A program made the position numbers and the translations under genes. The notes below the pieces were generated by a model that saw nothing but the letters and a program-made list of their open reading frames with translations, searched no databases and was not told the DNA's origin. DNA of 10,903 nucleotides from positions 1 through 10,903 of the forward strand of contig CAUCXP010000035.1 in the NCBI GenBank assembly GCA_958446785.1, written 5' to 3'. Shown in pieces: positions 1-8,042 of this stretch. The stretch comes from an uncultured Collinsella sp. (GTDB lineage Bacteria; Actinomycetota; Coriobacteriia; Coriobacteriales; Coriobacteriaceae). Position 1 is the first letter of the stretch. Each line of letters opens with the position of its first letter.

Positions 1-1761
1 GGCGAAGTCGCTCATGATCAGCGGCAGAATGGTCTCGGACTCGCCCGCGGCAATCTTGTCGAGCATCTCGACGATCGCCACCTCGCAGCCGTGCTGCAGC
101 AGGTACTCGGCAGTCTCGGTGCCCACCAGGCCACCGCCAATGACGGCGACGCGCCCGCTGAGCTCCACCTTGCCGGCCAGCACGTCCCAGCTCGAGACGA
201 CCTTGTCCGAGTCGGCACCCGGAACGGGGATGACCACGTCGTGTGCGCCCACGGCCACAATCGCGGCGTCGGCGGCGTTGAGATCCTCGGCCGTAGCGGC
301 ATGGTTGAGCTCGACCTTCACGCCCAGGCCGGGCAGAATCTTCTCGTAATACTCGACCGAGCGCATAATCTCATCCTTGCGCGGAGGCGCGGCCGCCAGC
401 ACAATCTGGCCGCCCAAGTGATCGCTCGCCTCATAGACGGTCACGTCGTAGCCGCGCTTGGCCGCCACGCGTGCGGCCTCCAGGCCGGCAATACCGCCGC
501 CCACCACGGCGATCTTCTTGTCGCCCTCGCCCGGCTTAATGGCGATGGTCGCCTCGTCGCCGTTCTCGGCGTTGAGCACGCACGAGATGTACTTGCGGTT
601 TTGAATCGCATCGACGCAGCCCTTGTTGCAGTTGAGGCACTCGCGGATGGGCTCGCCGGTCGCGGCCTTCAGCGCAATGTCGGGGTCGCACATGAGCGAG
701 CGGCCATAGGCGATAATGTCGGCCGCGCCGTCCTCAAGAATCTTCTCGCCGGCCTCGACCGAAACAACACGGCCGACGGTGGCCACCGGCACGGAGACCA
801 GGGCCTTGACGCGCTCGGCCACCGGCAGCGTCCAGTTGTAGGGCATGGCACCCATGGGCGGAATGGTGTCGCCCATGTTGCCGGTGTGGTTGGCCTGCGC
901 GACCTGGATCATGTCGATGCCCGCGCCCTCGAGCAGCTTGGCGAACTCGCAGGCCTCGTCGGGCTGCAGGCCACCCTTGCCGCGCGGCGTGCCGTCGGGG
1001 TTCTCCATGATCACGGGCAGTTTGTACTCCACCATCAGCTGCGGCGCGGCCTCCTTAATGGCGGCGACGACCTCGAGCGCATAGCGAACGCGGTTCTCGA
1101 ACGAACCGCCGTACTCGTCGGTACGCTTGTTGAGGATGGCCGAACATAGCGAACCCACCAAGCGGTCGCCGTGGACCTCGATGGCGTCAATGCCGGCCTG
1201 CTGCGCGCGAGCGGCCGAGGCGGCGATGGCCTCCTTGATCTGGGTGAGCTGCTCTACGCTCGCCTCGTTCACAAAGTGCTGCATATCGTGGTGCAACTTG
1301 GCGTAGGCCTGCTTGCGGATCTCGTTGGACTCGGCCATCTTGGCGGCAAAGGTCTCCTCGTCGCCGGCGGCCTTAGCCTCCTGCGCAGCCTTGGCGGCGG
1401 CCATGGAACCCATGACCATGCGGCCGACACCGGGCACGTCGTACTCGGGGTGGAACAGCTGCAGCGCGACCTTGGCGCCGTGCTTGTGAACGGCGTCGGC
1501 CAGCGCCTTAAACGTGGGGATCTGGGCGTCGGTCGCCAACTTGGGCGTGGGGCTCGCGGTCATAACGGGAGCGACGTCGCCGATGACGATGTAGCTCACG
1601 CCGCCACGGGCTAGGCGCTCGTAAAAAGCCAGGCTGCGCTCGCCGATGGAACCGTCGCGCTCCTCGTAGCCGGTGGTCAGCGGCGGGAACATAATGCGGT
1701 TTTTGAGCTCAAGGGGGCCAACCGTAATGGGCTGGAGCAGCTTGGATGCAGGTGCGGTCAT
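1..1761 (-). CDS. NADH:flavin oxidoreductase / 2-enoate reductase family protein (OYE barrel + FAD/NAD domain), 3' truncated by window
   Basis: The visible protein is 587 residues and stays open to the window edge; family members usually run about 640-680 residues, so perhaps 60-90 are missing. Residues 1 to about 360 are an old-yellow-enzyme TIM barrel (FMN), with the segment HGDRLVGS at H197 and NKRTDEYGGSFENR after it. A [4Fe-4S] site follows with C375, C378, C382 and C394 (CX2CX3CX11C), as in 2,4-dienoyl-CoA reductase and BaiCD/BaiH. The FAD motif GGGIAG is at 421-426 and a second dinucleotide motif GGGLVG is at 542-547. The family reduces activated C=C bonds with NAD(P)H in the cytoplasm. 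The start at 1761 is preferred over the in-frame ATG at 1767 because AGAGGA lies 6 nt upstream of it, whereas it abuts the other. The tyrosine usual after HGxxG in dienoyl-CoA reductases is absent. The gene is divergent from a PucR regulator. The substrate is unknown; a steroid/bile-acid or enoate role is possible but not shown. Confidence 0.9.
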   Translation of the reverse strand, partial: MTAPASKLLQPITVGPLELKNRIMFPPLTTGYEERDGSIGERSLAFYERLARGGVSYIVIGDVAPVMTASPTPKLATDAQIPTFKALADAVHKHGAKVALQLFHPEYDVPGVGRMVMGSMAAAKAAQEAKAAGDEETFAAKMAESNEIRKQAYAKLHHDMQHFVNEASVEQLTQIKEAIAASAARAQQAGIDAIEVHGDRLVGSLCSAILNKRTDEYGGSFENRVRYALEVVAAIKEAAPQLMVEYKLPVIMENPDGTPRGKGGLQPDEACEFAKLLEGAGIDMIQVAQANHTGNMGDTIPPMGAMPYNWTLPVAERVKALVSVPVATVGRVVSVEAGEKILEDGAADIIAYGRSLMCDPDIALKAATGEPIRECLNCNKGCVDAIQNRKYISCVLNAENGDEATIAIKPGEGDKKIAVVGGGIAGLEAARVAAKRGYDVTVYEASDHLGGQIVLAAAPPRKDEIMRSVEYYEKILPGLGVKVELNHAATAEDLNAADAAIVAVGAHDVVIPVPGADSDKVVSSWDVLAGKVELSGRVAVIGGGLVGTETAEYLLQHGCEVAIVEMLDKIAAGESETILPLIMSDFA

Positions 1762-1781
1762 GGACATTCCTCTCTTATAGG

Positions 1782-1802
1782 CGCGGCGGCGATGGTGCCG
1801 CG
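1782..1802 (-). promoter_or_regulatory. GC-rich stem-loop upstream of the reductase ribosome-binding site
   Basis: CGCGGC and GCCGCG form a perfect 6-bp stem with a 9-nt loop, just upstream of the AGAGGA ribosome-binding site of the leftward reductase. If transcribed it would sit in the 5' untranslated leader and could affect stability or initiation. Such stems occur by chance at this GC content, so the role is inference. Confidence 0.25.
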
Positions 1803-1897
1803 TAGTTGTCTAGAGGATATGGCATGGGAGCACAGTGGCGCAACGGAAATCGGCAGACAGCAGGTAGCGGCAGGTGGATGGGGCGGGGCGGCCCGTC

Positions 1898-2125
1898 GGT
1901 TTGTCTCGATCTGTAACAGTAAGACCCTATTTTGCCGAGCAACTGTTACAGATTGAGACAAACCAATCTAGCCTGCCGAAAGATCTAGATCTGTAACAGT
2001 TACTCAGTAAAAACCGTCCCTCGTGTTACAGATTTAGACAAACGAAGACCGTCCTGCCGAAACATCTCAATCTGTAACAACTACAGACCAAAACCGGACC
2101 CACCTGTTACAGATCGAGACAAACC
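1898..2125. repeat. Tandem array of three 80-81-bp inverted-repeat units (array 1)
   Basis: Each unit has a left arm close to TCTCRATCTGTAACA, a 21-25-nt spacer and a right arm close to TGTTACAGATYGAGACAAA. Unit 1 has 23-bp arms at 1898-1920 and 1942-1964 (22 of 23 positions complementary). Unit 2 has 15-bp arm cores at 1984-1998 and 2024-2038, and unit 3 at 2065-2079 and 2105-2119 (14 of 15 each). Left cores ATCTGTAACA begin at 1989 and 2070 after the first at 1909, steps of 80 and 81 bp; the right cores keep the same steps. Spacers between units also resemble each other (CCTGCCGAAA recurs). The same family reappears at 10138-10309. It could act as a bidirectional RNA hairpin, a protein-binding array or a REP/BIME-like or MITE-like repeat. 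Confidence 0.9.
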
Positions 2126-2204
2126 CCAATAACAACGACACCGTCCCCGTTCGAGGAAACGACCGCCACACTCACCGTTTTAAACAACCTGGCACCGCTC
2201 AGCC

Positions 2205-2213
2205 TGCGATAAT
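2205..2213 (+). promoter_or_regulatory. Possible extended -10 of the PucR-type regulator
   Basis: TGCGATAAT matches an extended -10 (TGn plus GATAAT) about 50 bp upstream of the start codon. No good -35 stands 16-18 bp upstream; the T/A-rich TTTTAA at 2178-2183 is too far. The call is based only on motif resemblance. Confidence 0.3.
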
Positions 2214-2262
2214 AATTTGGTCACGCGTCGACTACGGCGAAGACGCGGCAGAAGGGACACCC

Positions 2263-3576
2263 ATGCAACCGAGTACCACCGATACGTCTACCGCAAAGCA
2301 AGCGCTGCTCGAGGCGCTCTTGAGCGACGCGGGGCTCAAGAGCCTCACGCAAACGGCCTCTGCCGCTATGGACAACCCGGTGCTCGTCGTCGATCCCGTG
2401 TACCGCTATGCCGCCCGCGGCGGCTTTGAGCTCGACGATGACGACGACTCCCCCTTTGCAGCCATCACCCGCGCCGAGCTCTCCGAAGGTGACATGCTGC
2501 AGGACGAAGCCGTGCGATACATCATCAAATGCGGCTTAGACGAGGAGATTGCCCGCTCGACAGGCCCGCTTACACGCTATAACGACATGTTCCGCCTCAA
2601 CACCATGACCGATGCGATCAAGGTGCACGGCACGTGTCTGGGCCGGGCGATGATGATCGAACGCAATCACGCCTTTGGCGATAGCGATCGCGAGGTCTTT
2701 GAGTTCTTTGTCCGACTGCTCGCGCAAGAACTGCAGAAAGGCGGCTTTCTTTCGTTGGGCGGCCCGCAACAGGGGCCATATTTTCTCTCGCGCCTCCTGG
2801 ACGACGAAATCCCCAACCCCATCACCTGCACACGCAAAATGCAGCTCGTCGGCTTTGCGCCGCTTCCCGCCCTCTACGTTGTATGCCTGCTCAAAAAAGA
2901 TTCCCAGCTCGAGGCGCGCGAGGCGGAGAGCATCCGAGGACAATTGCAGCCGCTACTGCACCATAGCCTTATCACCATGTACGAAGGTGAGCTCGTGGCG
3001 CTGGTAAGCCGTCCGCCCTCCACGCAGCTACCCGCCAACGATGAGGCGATCCTTGCCCGCGTTGCTGCCACGAACAATTTGTTCATTGGCATCAGCAACG
3101 AGTTTTCCCAGGCAACCGATGTGCGTTCGCACCTCAATCAGGCACGCGCCGCCATTCGATACGGCTCGACCTTTACCAAAATCCTCGAAGACACCCATGT
3201 GTATCGCTATTGCGAATACACCTACATGGAAATGCTCGACATCTGCAACGACCACATCAACCTTATAAACTACTGCCATCCGGCAATCTGGGCACTTTGG
3301 AAGCATGACCAGTCGCACGATTCCAAGCTGGTCGAGACGCTCTTTGCCTTTATGCAGCACAGCTGTAACACGGTGCGCACCGCCGCGATCTTGTCGCTTC
3401 ACAAAAACACGCTGCTCTATCGCATTAACCGCATAAAGGAAATCACCGGTAACGACTTGGCATCGGGAGAGGACCTCTTTTTGTTCCACCTCTCGATTCG
3501 CACCCTAATCTACCTTGGCTTTCTTGAGCCGAGGATTAAGCCCCGCACCAGCGCCGACCTGCACTGCCGCAAGTAG
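2263..3576 (+). CDS. PucR/CdaR-family transcriptional regulator
   Basis: This 437-residue protein ends in the PucR-type helix-turn-helix at about 356-416, with the typical stretch VRTAAILSLHKNTLLYRINR (residues 371-390) and a following ITG. In this family a leucine-rich middle region (here about 200-330, with GISNEFSQATDVRSHLNQAR) corresponds to the degenerate GGDEF-like part of CdaR proteins, and the N-terminus is a probable small-molecule sensing region. The segment 56-63 is a run of acidic residues. The start is supported by AAGG 7 nt upstream. The protein is divergent from the OYE-type reductase and convergent with the Isf-like gene (22 bp between stops), so it is the likely local regulator, responding to the pathway substrate or product. 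The ligand and operators are unknown. Confidence 0.88.
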   Translation: MQPSTTDTSTAKQALLEALLSDAGLKSLTQTASAAMDNPVLVVDPVYRYAARGGFELDDDDDSPFAAITRAELSEGDMLQDEAVRYIIKCGLDEEIARSTGPLTRYNDMFRLNTMTDAIKVHGTCLGRAMMIERNHAFGDSDREVFEFFVRLLAQELQKGGFLSLGGPQQGPYFLSRLLDDEIPNPITCTRKMQLVGFAPLPALYVVCLLKKDSQLEAREAESIRGQLQPLLHHSLITMYEGELVALVSRPPSTQLPANDEAILARVAATNNLFIGISNEFSQATDVRSHLNQARAAIRYGSTFTKILEDTHVYRYCEYTYMEMLDICNDHINLINYCHPAIWALWKHDQSHDSKLVETLFAFMQHSCNTVRTAAILSLHKNTLLYRINRIKEITGNDLASGEDLFLFHLSIRTLIYLGFLEPRIKPRTSADLHCRK

Positions 3577-3598
3577 GCCGGGCGGGGCTTGGGCAAAA

Positions 3599-4591
3599 CT
3601 AGTCGCGCTTAATCTCCAGCGTGGGGAACGTCATCTTGGCGTACTTTTCCATGAGCGGCTTTACTTCGTCCATATGGGCGAAGAACTCGTCGCGGGTCTT
3701 GTTGATCTCGTTGAGGTGCTCGGCGCGCGCGTGGTCGTCGTTGCGGTCGCGAATCAGGCCGTTCTCGGCAATCTTGAGCTTGGGGCGACCGGTGCGCTCG
3801 TCGGTTACGATATCGCCGCCCGCGCCGCAGACCGCACACTCCCAGGGAAACTCGACCCCATCCCAATGCTTGTCGCCGGGGTACACCAGGGAGCTGTGGC
3901 AGTTGGGACACACGCCGTCATCCGGATCGCCCAGCCAGCAGCGCTCGTCAACAGGCGTGCGAATGGCCTTGACGATGTTCTCGCCCATCTTGTGGGCGCG
4001 GGCGATCTGTCCGCCCCACTCCACGTCGTCTCCCCACACAAAAGCATTGCCCGGGCGGCCGTCGCGCTGCGCCATATAGCGATCGACGACAGTCATCGAC
4101 ATGGTAAACATAGTCGCCTGCAGGCTCTCCAGTGCCAGGGACTGCCAATCGTGCATGGAGCCGCCGACGGAGATGAGGCCGGCAACGGTATGCGGATTCT
4201 CCTTTACGGCACCGATGGCAAGCAAGAACGAAAGCTCGTATGCCAAGAAGCGCTGGGCAAAGCGGGTGTACACCGAGCTGGGCGTAAGGTCGTAGGTCGG
4301 AACCGAGAAGATCACGCCCTGGCAGGTCTGCAGTTCGCGAATAATCGCATCTACATCGTCTTTGTTTTTAAGAACGCAGCCGTGATATTCCTTTTGCAGG
4401 CCGGCGCCCATCTTTCCCATCTGCATGGTGCAGCCCTCGCAACCGGTGCAGGGCAAGATGTTATAGTCGAACAAATTGATCAGCTCGACCTCGCCGCCAG
4501 CCTCGCGCACCGCGCAAAGGGCCTCTTTGGCCAAAGCCTCGCCGTTGCCACCGTGCCTGCCGGCACAAATCGCCATCACTTTAAACGACAT
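3599..4591 (-). CDS. Iron-sulfur flavoprotein (NADPH-dependent FMN reductase fold) with C-terminal zinc ribbon
   Basis: The 330-residue protein starts with the flavodoxin-like strand and phosphate loop AICAGRHGGNG (residues 7-17), as in the NADPH-dependent FMN reductase / Isf superfamily. A compact cysteine cluster PCTGCEGC (C48, C51, C54) plus C72 is the likely [4Fe-4S] site of Isf-type proteins, with a longer gap to the fourth cysteine than the methanogen prototype. SVPTYDLTPSSVYTRFAQRF at 96-115 is the flavin-binding region. From about 228 a separate zinc-ribbon or rubredoxin-like knuckle follows: C228, C231, C252, C255. The start at 4591 has AGAGGAG well placed; an upstream in-frame ATG at 4693 would add unrelated residues. 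As last gene of the block it is a candidate electron carrier in the cytoplasm. Whether the C-terminal site binds iron or zinc is undetermined. Confidence 0.85.
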   Translation of the reverse strand: MSFKVMAICAGRHGGNGEALAKEALCAVREAGGEVELINLFDYNILPCTGCEGCTMQMGKMGAGLQKEYHGCVLKNKDDVDAIIRELQTCQGVIFSVPTYDLTPSSVYTRFAQRFLAYELSFLLAIGAVKENPHTVAGLISVGGSMHDWQSLALESLQATMFTMSMTVVDRYMAQRDGRPGNAFVWGDDVEWGGQIARAHKMGENIVKAIRTPVDERCWLGDPDDGVCPNCHSSLVYPGDKHWDGVEFPWECAVCGAGGDIVTDERTGRPKLKIAENGLIRDRNDDHARAEHLNEINKTRDEFFAHMDEVKPLMEKYAKMTFPTLEIKRD

Positions 4592-4731
4592 GGTCGCTCC
4601 TCTCCAGAGCATTTTGGACACGGATTCTGCCCGTGTGTACTTCGCAAAAAGCGTACGGCAGACGCAAAACATGCGCACCGTCCAGGCAACCAAGGCTCAT
4701 GCGATAGTCTGCAGGGCATCTCGTGCAGATA

Positions 4732-4780
4732 AACAAAGTCCCCTCCCGCCCTGCTCAATGTGGGCAAAACGAGAGGGGGA
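4732..4780 (-). terminator. Possible intrinsic terminator after the NuoF-like gene
   Basis: On the minus strand TCCCCCTC pairs with GAGGGGA across a spacer that itself contains GCCC/GGGC, and the stem is followed by C then TTTGTTT. It lies just past the stop of the NuoF-like gene, in the 195-bp gap before the Isf-like gene. The stem is long and interrupted, so partial termination or processing is as likely as a full stop. Confidence 0.4.
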
Positions 4781-4786
4781 ATCGCG

Positions 4787-5863
4787 CTATTTGCGCTTAA
4801 AGGGAATGGGTTTGGGCGGGCACTTGGGCTTGACGGCCCCAGCCGTAACAATCGCGCCGTTGTCGCAGATATCCAGGCAGGCACCGCACTGGGTGCAAGC
4901 CTTTTGGTCGATCACGTGGATGAACCGCGGCCTTCCCAGAATCGCGTCCTCCTCGCAAACGCCCGAATCGACACACTTGTTGCATGCCTGGCATTTGGAG
5001 GCGAGGATATGGAAGGTCAAGAATGCCTGGCATTCCCCGGCGGCACAGACCTTCTTGGTGGTGTGCTGCACAATCTCGTCCTCGAACAGGTCGAGGAACG
5101 ACTGCACCGCGCGCGCCAGCACGCGACCCTGCTCGCACAGGCACTGCGTCTGCATCACGGGGCAAAGGTCGCGAAAGAGCGCCAAGTCACCCGGCTTGCC
5201 CTTCTTGCGGCAGATATCGGCAAGAATCGTCGCAATCTGATGCGAGCCCTCGTAGCCAAAGACACAGCGTCCGCAGCTCTCGTGACGATACAGCGTGCAA
5301 ATGTCCAAAAGCGCCTTTGCCATGCAGTTTTTGGAGGTATAGACGCACACGTAGTCGCTGCATAGCTCAATCTTTGAGGTGTCGTCGGGCCTCAGCAGCA
5401 GACCGCTGGGATAGCCAATCCCCACCGCTTTGGCGTCGTCGACGCCCGCCGCGGCAACCAAGGATTCCGCACTCACGACGCGGTCGACCTCAACGGGCTC
5501 ATCGGCCCCGTCAAACCACACCCAGCGTTTTCCTTCGGCGGCAAGTAACTCCGATCCGCTCAGGCAGTGGTCATCGCCTTCACCTTCACAGCAAGATGGG
5601 AGAGGCTTTTCGCCGTCGAGCATCTTGGCCGCGGCCGAACCGTTGGCATGGACAAAGCCCAGGCTCGGGTCGCACTCGATCACGCGGCAGGACTCGCCCA
5701 ACGCATCCGCGAGCGCGGCAGAGACCTCATCGCCTGCCGGCACCAAAACCGCCTGGGCACCGGCCCCTGCAATTTTTTCCGCGGCGGCCGCCACGTCCTT
5801 CTTAAGAAGCCAGAGCGCGACGGGGGCCTGCTTATGCGCAGGCATAAAGTTGATGATCGTCAT
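4787..5863 (-). CDS. NuoF-like iron-sulfur electron-transfer protein lacking the FMN/NADH domain
   Basis: The 358-residue protein has an unrecognised N-terminus (1 to about 125), an SLBB-like segment (about 128-180), the NuoF iron-sulfur region at about 184-268 and a two-cluster ferredoxin tail. The NuoF signature ESCGRC is at 195-200, with AVQSFLDLFEDEIVQH at 252-267. The ferredoxin cysteines are C291, C294, C297, C303 and C323, C326, C329, C333. True NuoF has a glycine-rich FMN/NADH motif (GRGGAGFP-like) before this, and none is visible. The third NuoF cluster ligand is a glycine (G203), although the fourth, C243, is in exact register. It therefore looks like a wire or scaffold subunit and not an NADH dehydrogenase on its own. 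AAGGAG precedes the start, and only 17 bp separate it from the upstream GltD-type gene, so the two are almost certainly co-transcribed and may form one complex. Confidence 0.85.
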   Translation of the reverse strand: MTIINFMPAHKQAPVALWLLKKDVAAAAEKIAGAGAQAVLVPAGDEVSAALADALGESCRVIECDPSLGFVHANGSAAAKMLDGEKPLPSCCEGEGDDHCLSGSELLAAEGKRWVWFDGADEPVEVDRVVSAESLVAAAGVDDAKAVGIGYPSGLLLRPDDTSKIELCSDYVCVYTSKNCMAKALLDICTLYRHESCGRCVFGYEGSHQIATILADICRKKGKPGDLALFRDLCPVMQTQCLCEQGRVLARAVQSFLDLFEDEIVQHTTKKVCAAGECQAFLTFHILASKCQACNKCVDSGVCEEDAILGRPRFIHVIDQKACTQCGACLDICDNGAIVTAGAVKPKCPPKPIPFKRK

Positions 5864-5880
5864 GAGTTATCGCTCCTTTC

Positions 5881-8013
5881 CTAGTACTCGTTCCACAGGC
5901 GCGGCGTGCTGATCGTTAGGCGCAAATCGCACTGCAAGCAGCGGCTCGCCTCGCACGTTGCCTCATGGTCGGTATAGGGGCACTCAAACGTATCGAAGTT
6001 GTCCTTACGCGTCTGGGCATCGACAAACTCGGGCTGCACGGCATCGTCGTAGAAGCCCTCGGGGACACGCCCAATCCACTGCTCGGGAGCATCATGCTCG
6101 GTCAGCTCCTCGTCGATGTTGCCATCGCCACCCAAAGCGCGGTCGATGGCCGAGGCGCACGTGCGACCTGCAGCGATTGCCGCGATCACCGATTTGGTAC
6201 CCGTCACGCAGTCGCCCGCCGACCAGATGCCTTCAACGCTCGTCTTGCCTTCGGTATCGGCCACGATATACGGGCCGTGCGTAAGCTCAAGGCCCATCTG
6301 GGCCGTGCCCTCGGGCTTTTGACCCACGGCAAAGATCACGCAGTCGGCATCGATGGTCTTCTCGCCGCCGTCGAGCAGTTCGGTGACGGCGCGGTGGTTC
6401 TCGTCAAAGTAGAACCGCTCGATCTTGTGGATCGTCATGGAACCGACCTTGCCCGAACCGTCCTCGGTCTCGTTAATGCTGGTAAAGGCATAGGCATCGT
6501 GCAGGACCACGCCTTCCTCGGCAGCCTCGGCGCGCTCCTCGGGCGTCGAGGTCATCGCGTCTTGGGCCTCAAGGCAGGCGACATCGACCGAGGCGGCACC
6601 CAGACGCACGGCAGTGCGGGCGCAGTCGTACGCCACGTTGCCGCCGCCAAGCACCACGACGCGCTTGCCCGTCAGGTCCGGGGCGCTGCCCATACGGGCG
6701 GCCTTCAGAAAATCGGTGTTACGCAGCACGCCTTCGAGGTCGTGGCCGGGCATGGGAAGCACCGTTCCGTCATGCGTGCCCACCGCAACCAGCACGGCAT
6801 CGAAGCCCTGCTCCAAAAGCGCCTGGGGCTCGGCGATTCGCTCGCCACAGCGCAGCTCAATGCGCGGCTCGGCGTCATCACCCTGGGCAATCTCTAAAAT
6901 CGTCGCAACCTCGGCATCGACCGTGGCATCAGGCAGGCGATACGCCGGAATGCCGTAGCGCATCTGGCCGCCGACCTTCTCGTTGGCCTCGAACACCACG
7001 ACCTTGTGGCCCTTCTCGGCGCAATAGAGTGCGGCGGTCAAACCGGCGGGACCGGCACCCACAACGGCGACGCTCTTGCCGCTCAACGGCTCATGGCGCA
7101 CGTTGGCCTTCCAGTCGCCCGTATCGCGCACGGCCGCGGCGCGCTTAAGACGGCAAACCGAAACCGGCGTGCCGTTGAGCTCGTTGCGCTTGCAGGCATC
7201 CTGGCAGCTATGGACGCAAATGTCGCCCAGGCTCTCGGGGAACGGGACCTTCTCGCGCACCACCGCGGCGGCTCGGGTGTACTCGCCGTTGCGGATGTGA
7301 CGCAGGTAGCGCGGGATATCCACGTGGGCGGGACAGCCCGAGCGACAGGGAACCACGTTATCGGCATAGGACTTGTTCTCGTCAAACATATTGAGCGTGT
7401 CGACGATCGAGCCCGTGGGACACACTTCGATACAGGCGCCGCAAAAACGGCATCCGGCCTCCTGCAGGCTCACGCTGCCGTCGGTACCAATGCGAATGCC
7501 GTCCTCGGTACGCTGATAGTCCAAGACGCCGGCGCCGCGCAGCTCGCGGCACGCGCGCACGCAGCGGCCGCAGCGAATGCAGCGGGTGAACATATGGGTG
7601 ATCAGCGGGTTCGATTCGTCCGTTGCGACCGGACGGCTCTTGGCGCGCCAGTGCGCAGGCGAAACTCCCAGGTACTGATACATAGACTGCAGTTCGCACT
7701 TGCCATACTTGGGGCAGCCGGTGCAATCGGCGGGATGCGTGGCCAAGATAAGCTCCATTGCCAGCTTGCGCACGCGCTCGGCCTGCTCGCCTGTCGTGTT
7801 GACGACCATTCCCTCGGCAACCTGCGTCTTGCAGGCACACACCGGCTCATCTTGGCCTTCGATCTCGACCATGCACAGACGGCATCCGCCGACGGCCTCA
7901 AGATCGGGATGTTTACACAGATGCGGAATATAGATACCGGCATCGAGCGCGGCTTCCAGGACATTTTGCCCTTCGCGTGCCTCGACCTCGGCTCCATTAA
8001 TCGTTAGCTTCAT
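5881..8013 (-). CDS. NuoG N-terminal iron-sulfur / GltD-type FAD-NAD(P) oxidoreductase fusion
   Basis: This 710-residue protein is a chain of cofactor sites. The [2Fe-2S] site has C33, C44, C47 and C61. A NuoG-type His/Cys [4Fe-4S] site has H93, C97, C100 and C106. Two ferredoxin clusters follow, C145-C148-C151-C155 and C188-C191-C194-C198. The GltD-like cysteine region covers 223-287 (C223, C227, C266, C270, C274, C287), then comes FAD motif GAGPAG (319-324), a second nucleotide motif GGGNVA (456-461), the flavin end motif AGDC (599-602) and a C-terminal RCLQC at 691-695. In this family electrons enter from NAD(P)H at the FAD and leave through the clusters, or the reverse. There is no signal peptide, so it is cytoplasmic. 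GAGGGG lies 5 nt before the start. It lies upstream of the NuoF-like gene and downstream of the FAD flavoprotein. Confidence 0.9.
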   Translation of the reverse strand: MKLTINGAEVEAREGQNVLEAALDAGIYIPHLCKHPDLEAVGGCRLCMVEIEGQDEPVCACKTQVAEGMVVNTTGEQAERVRKLAMELILATHPADCTGCPKYGKCELQSMYQYLGVSPAHWRAKSRPVATDESNPLITHMFTRCIRCGRCVRACRELRGAGVLDYQRTEDGIRIGTDGSVSLQEAGCRFCGACIEVCPTGSIVDTLNMFDENKSYADNVVPCRSGCPAHVDIPRYLRHIRNGEYTRAAAVVREKVPFPESLGDICVHSCQDACKRNELNGTPVSVCRLKRAAAVRDTGDWKANVRHEPLSGKSVAVVGAGPAGLTAALYCAEKGHKVVVFEANEKVGGQMRYGIPAYRLPDATVDAEVATILEIAQGDDAEPRIELRCGERIAEPQALLEQGFDAVLVAVGTHDGTVLPMPGHDLEGVLRNTDFLKAARMGSAPDLTGKRVVVLGGGNVAYDCARTAVRLGAASVDVACLEAQDAMTSTPEERAEAAEEGVVLHDAYAFTSINETEDGSGKVGSMTIHKIERFYFDENHRAVTELLDGGEKTIDADCVIFAVGQKPEGTAQMGLELTHGPYIVADTEGKTSVEGIWSAGDCVTGTKSVIAAIAAGRTCASAIDRALGGDGNIDEELTEHDAPEQWIGRVPEGFYDDAVQPEFVDAQTRKDNFDTFECPYTDHEATCEASRCLQCDLRLTISTPRLWNEY

Positions 8014-8042
8014 TCGTTCCCCTCAAAACGTCGCTCTTGTCC

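Larger units (their letters stand above)
1768..2262. other. Divergent intergenic region (495 bp)
   Basis: No convincing gene lies here. The region must hold the promoters of the leftward reductase and the rightward regulator. It contains a GC-rich stem-loop near the reductase start (1782-1802), a G-rich run (1881-1892), three copies of an 80-81-bp inverted-repeat unit (1898-2125) and a probable extended -10 for the regulator (2205-2213). A 67-residue minus-strand ORF crossing the area starts inside the repeats and has no family features. Confidence 0.7.

Noticed and set aside
91..1149. 352-residue plus-strand ORF
   Set aside because: It is antisense to the OYE-type reductase, whose motifs and ribosome-binding site are clear.
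1898..2125. CRISPR array
   Set aside because: The repeats are inverted pairs in 80-81-bp units, and the intervening sequences resemble each other and array 2; there are no unique spacers and no cas genes.
1898..2125. Repeat units as specific operators of the PucR-type regulator
   Set aside because: The same units occur beside a membrane-protein remnant and a tRNA terminator, so they are better explained as a dispersed repeat family; a secondary regulatory use is not excluded.
3577..3598. Bidirectional terminator between the convergent regulator and Isf-like genes
   Set aside because: The 22-bp gap is GC-rich but gives no convincing stem followed by a T run in either direction.
4592..4693. 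N-terminal extension of the Isf-like protein from ATG 4693
   Set aside because: The flavodoxin fold begins at the ATG at 4591, which has AGAGGAG; the extension adds unrelated sequence over the terminator/leader region.
3515..4732. 405-residue plus-strand ORF
   Set aside because: It is antisense to the Isf-like gene and overlaps the end of the regulator gene; it has no recognisable domain.
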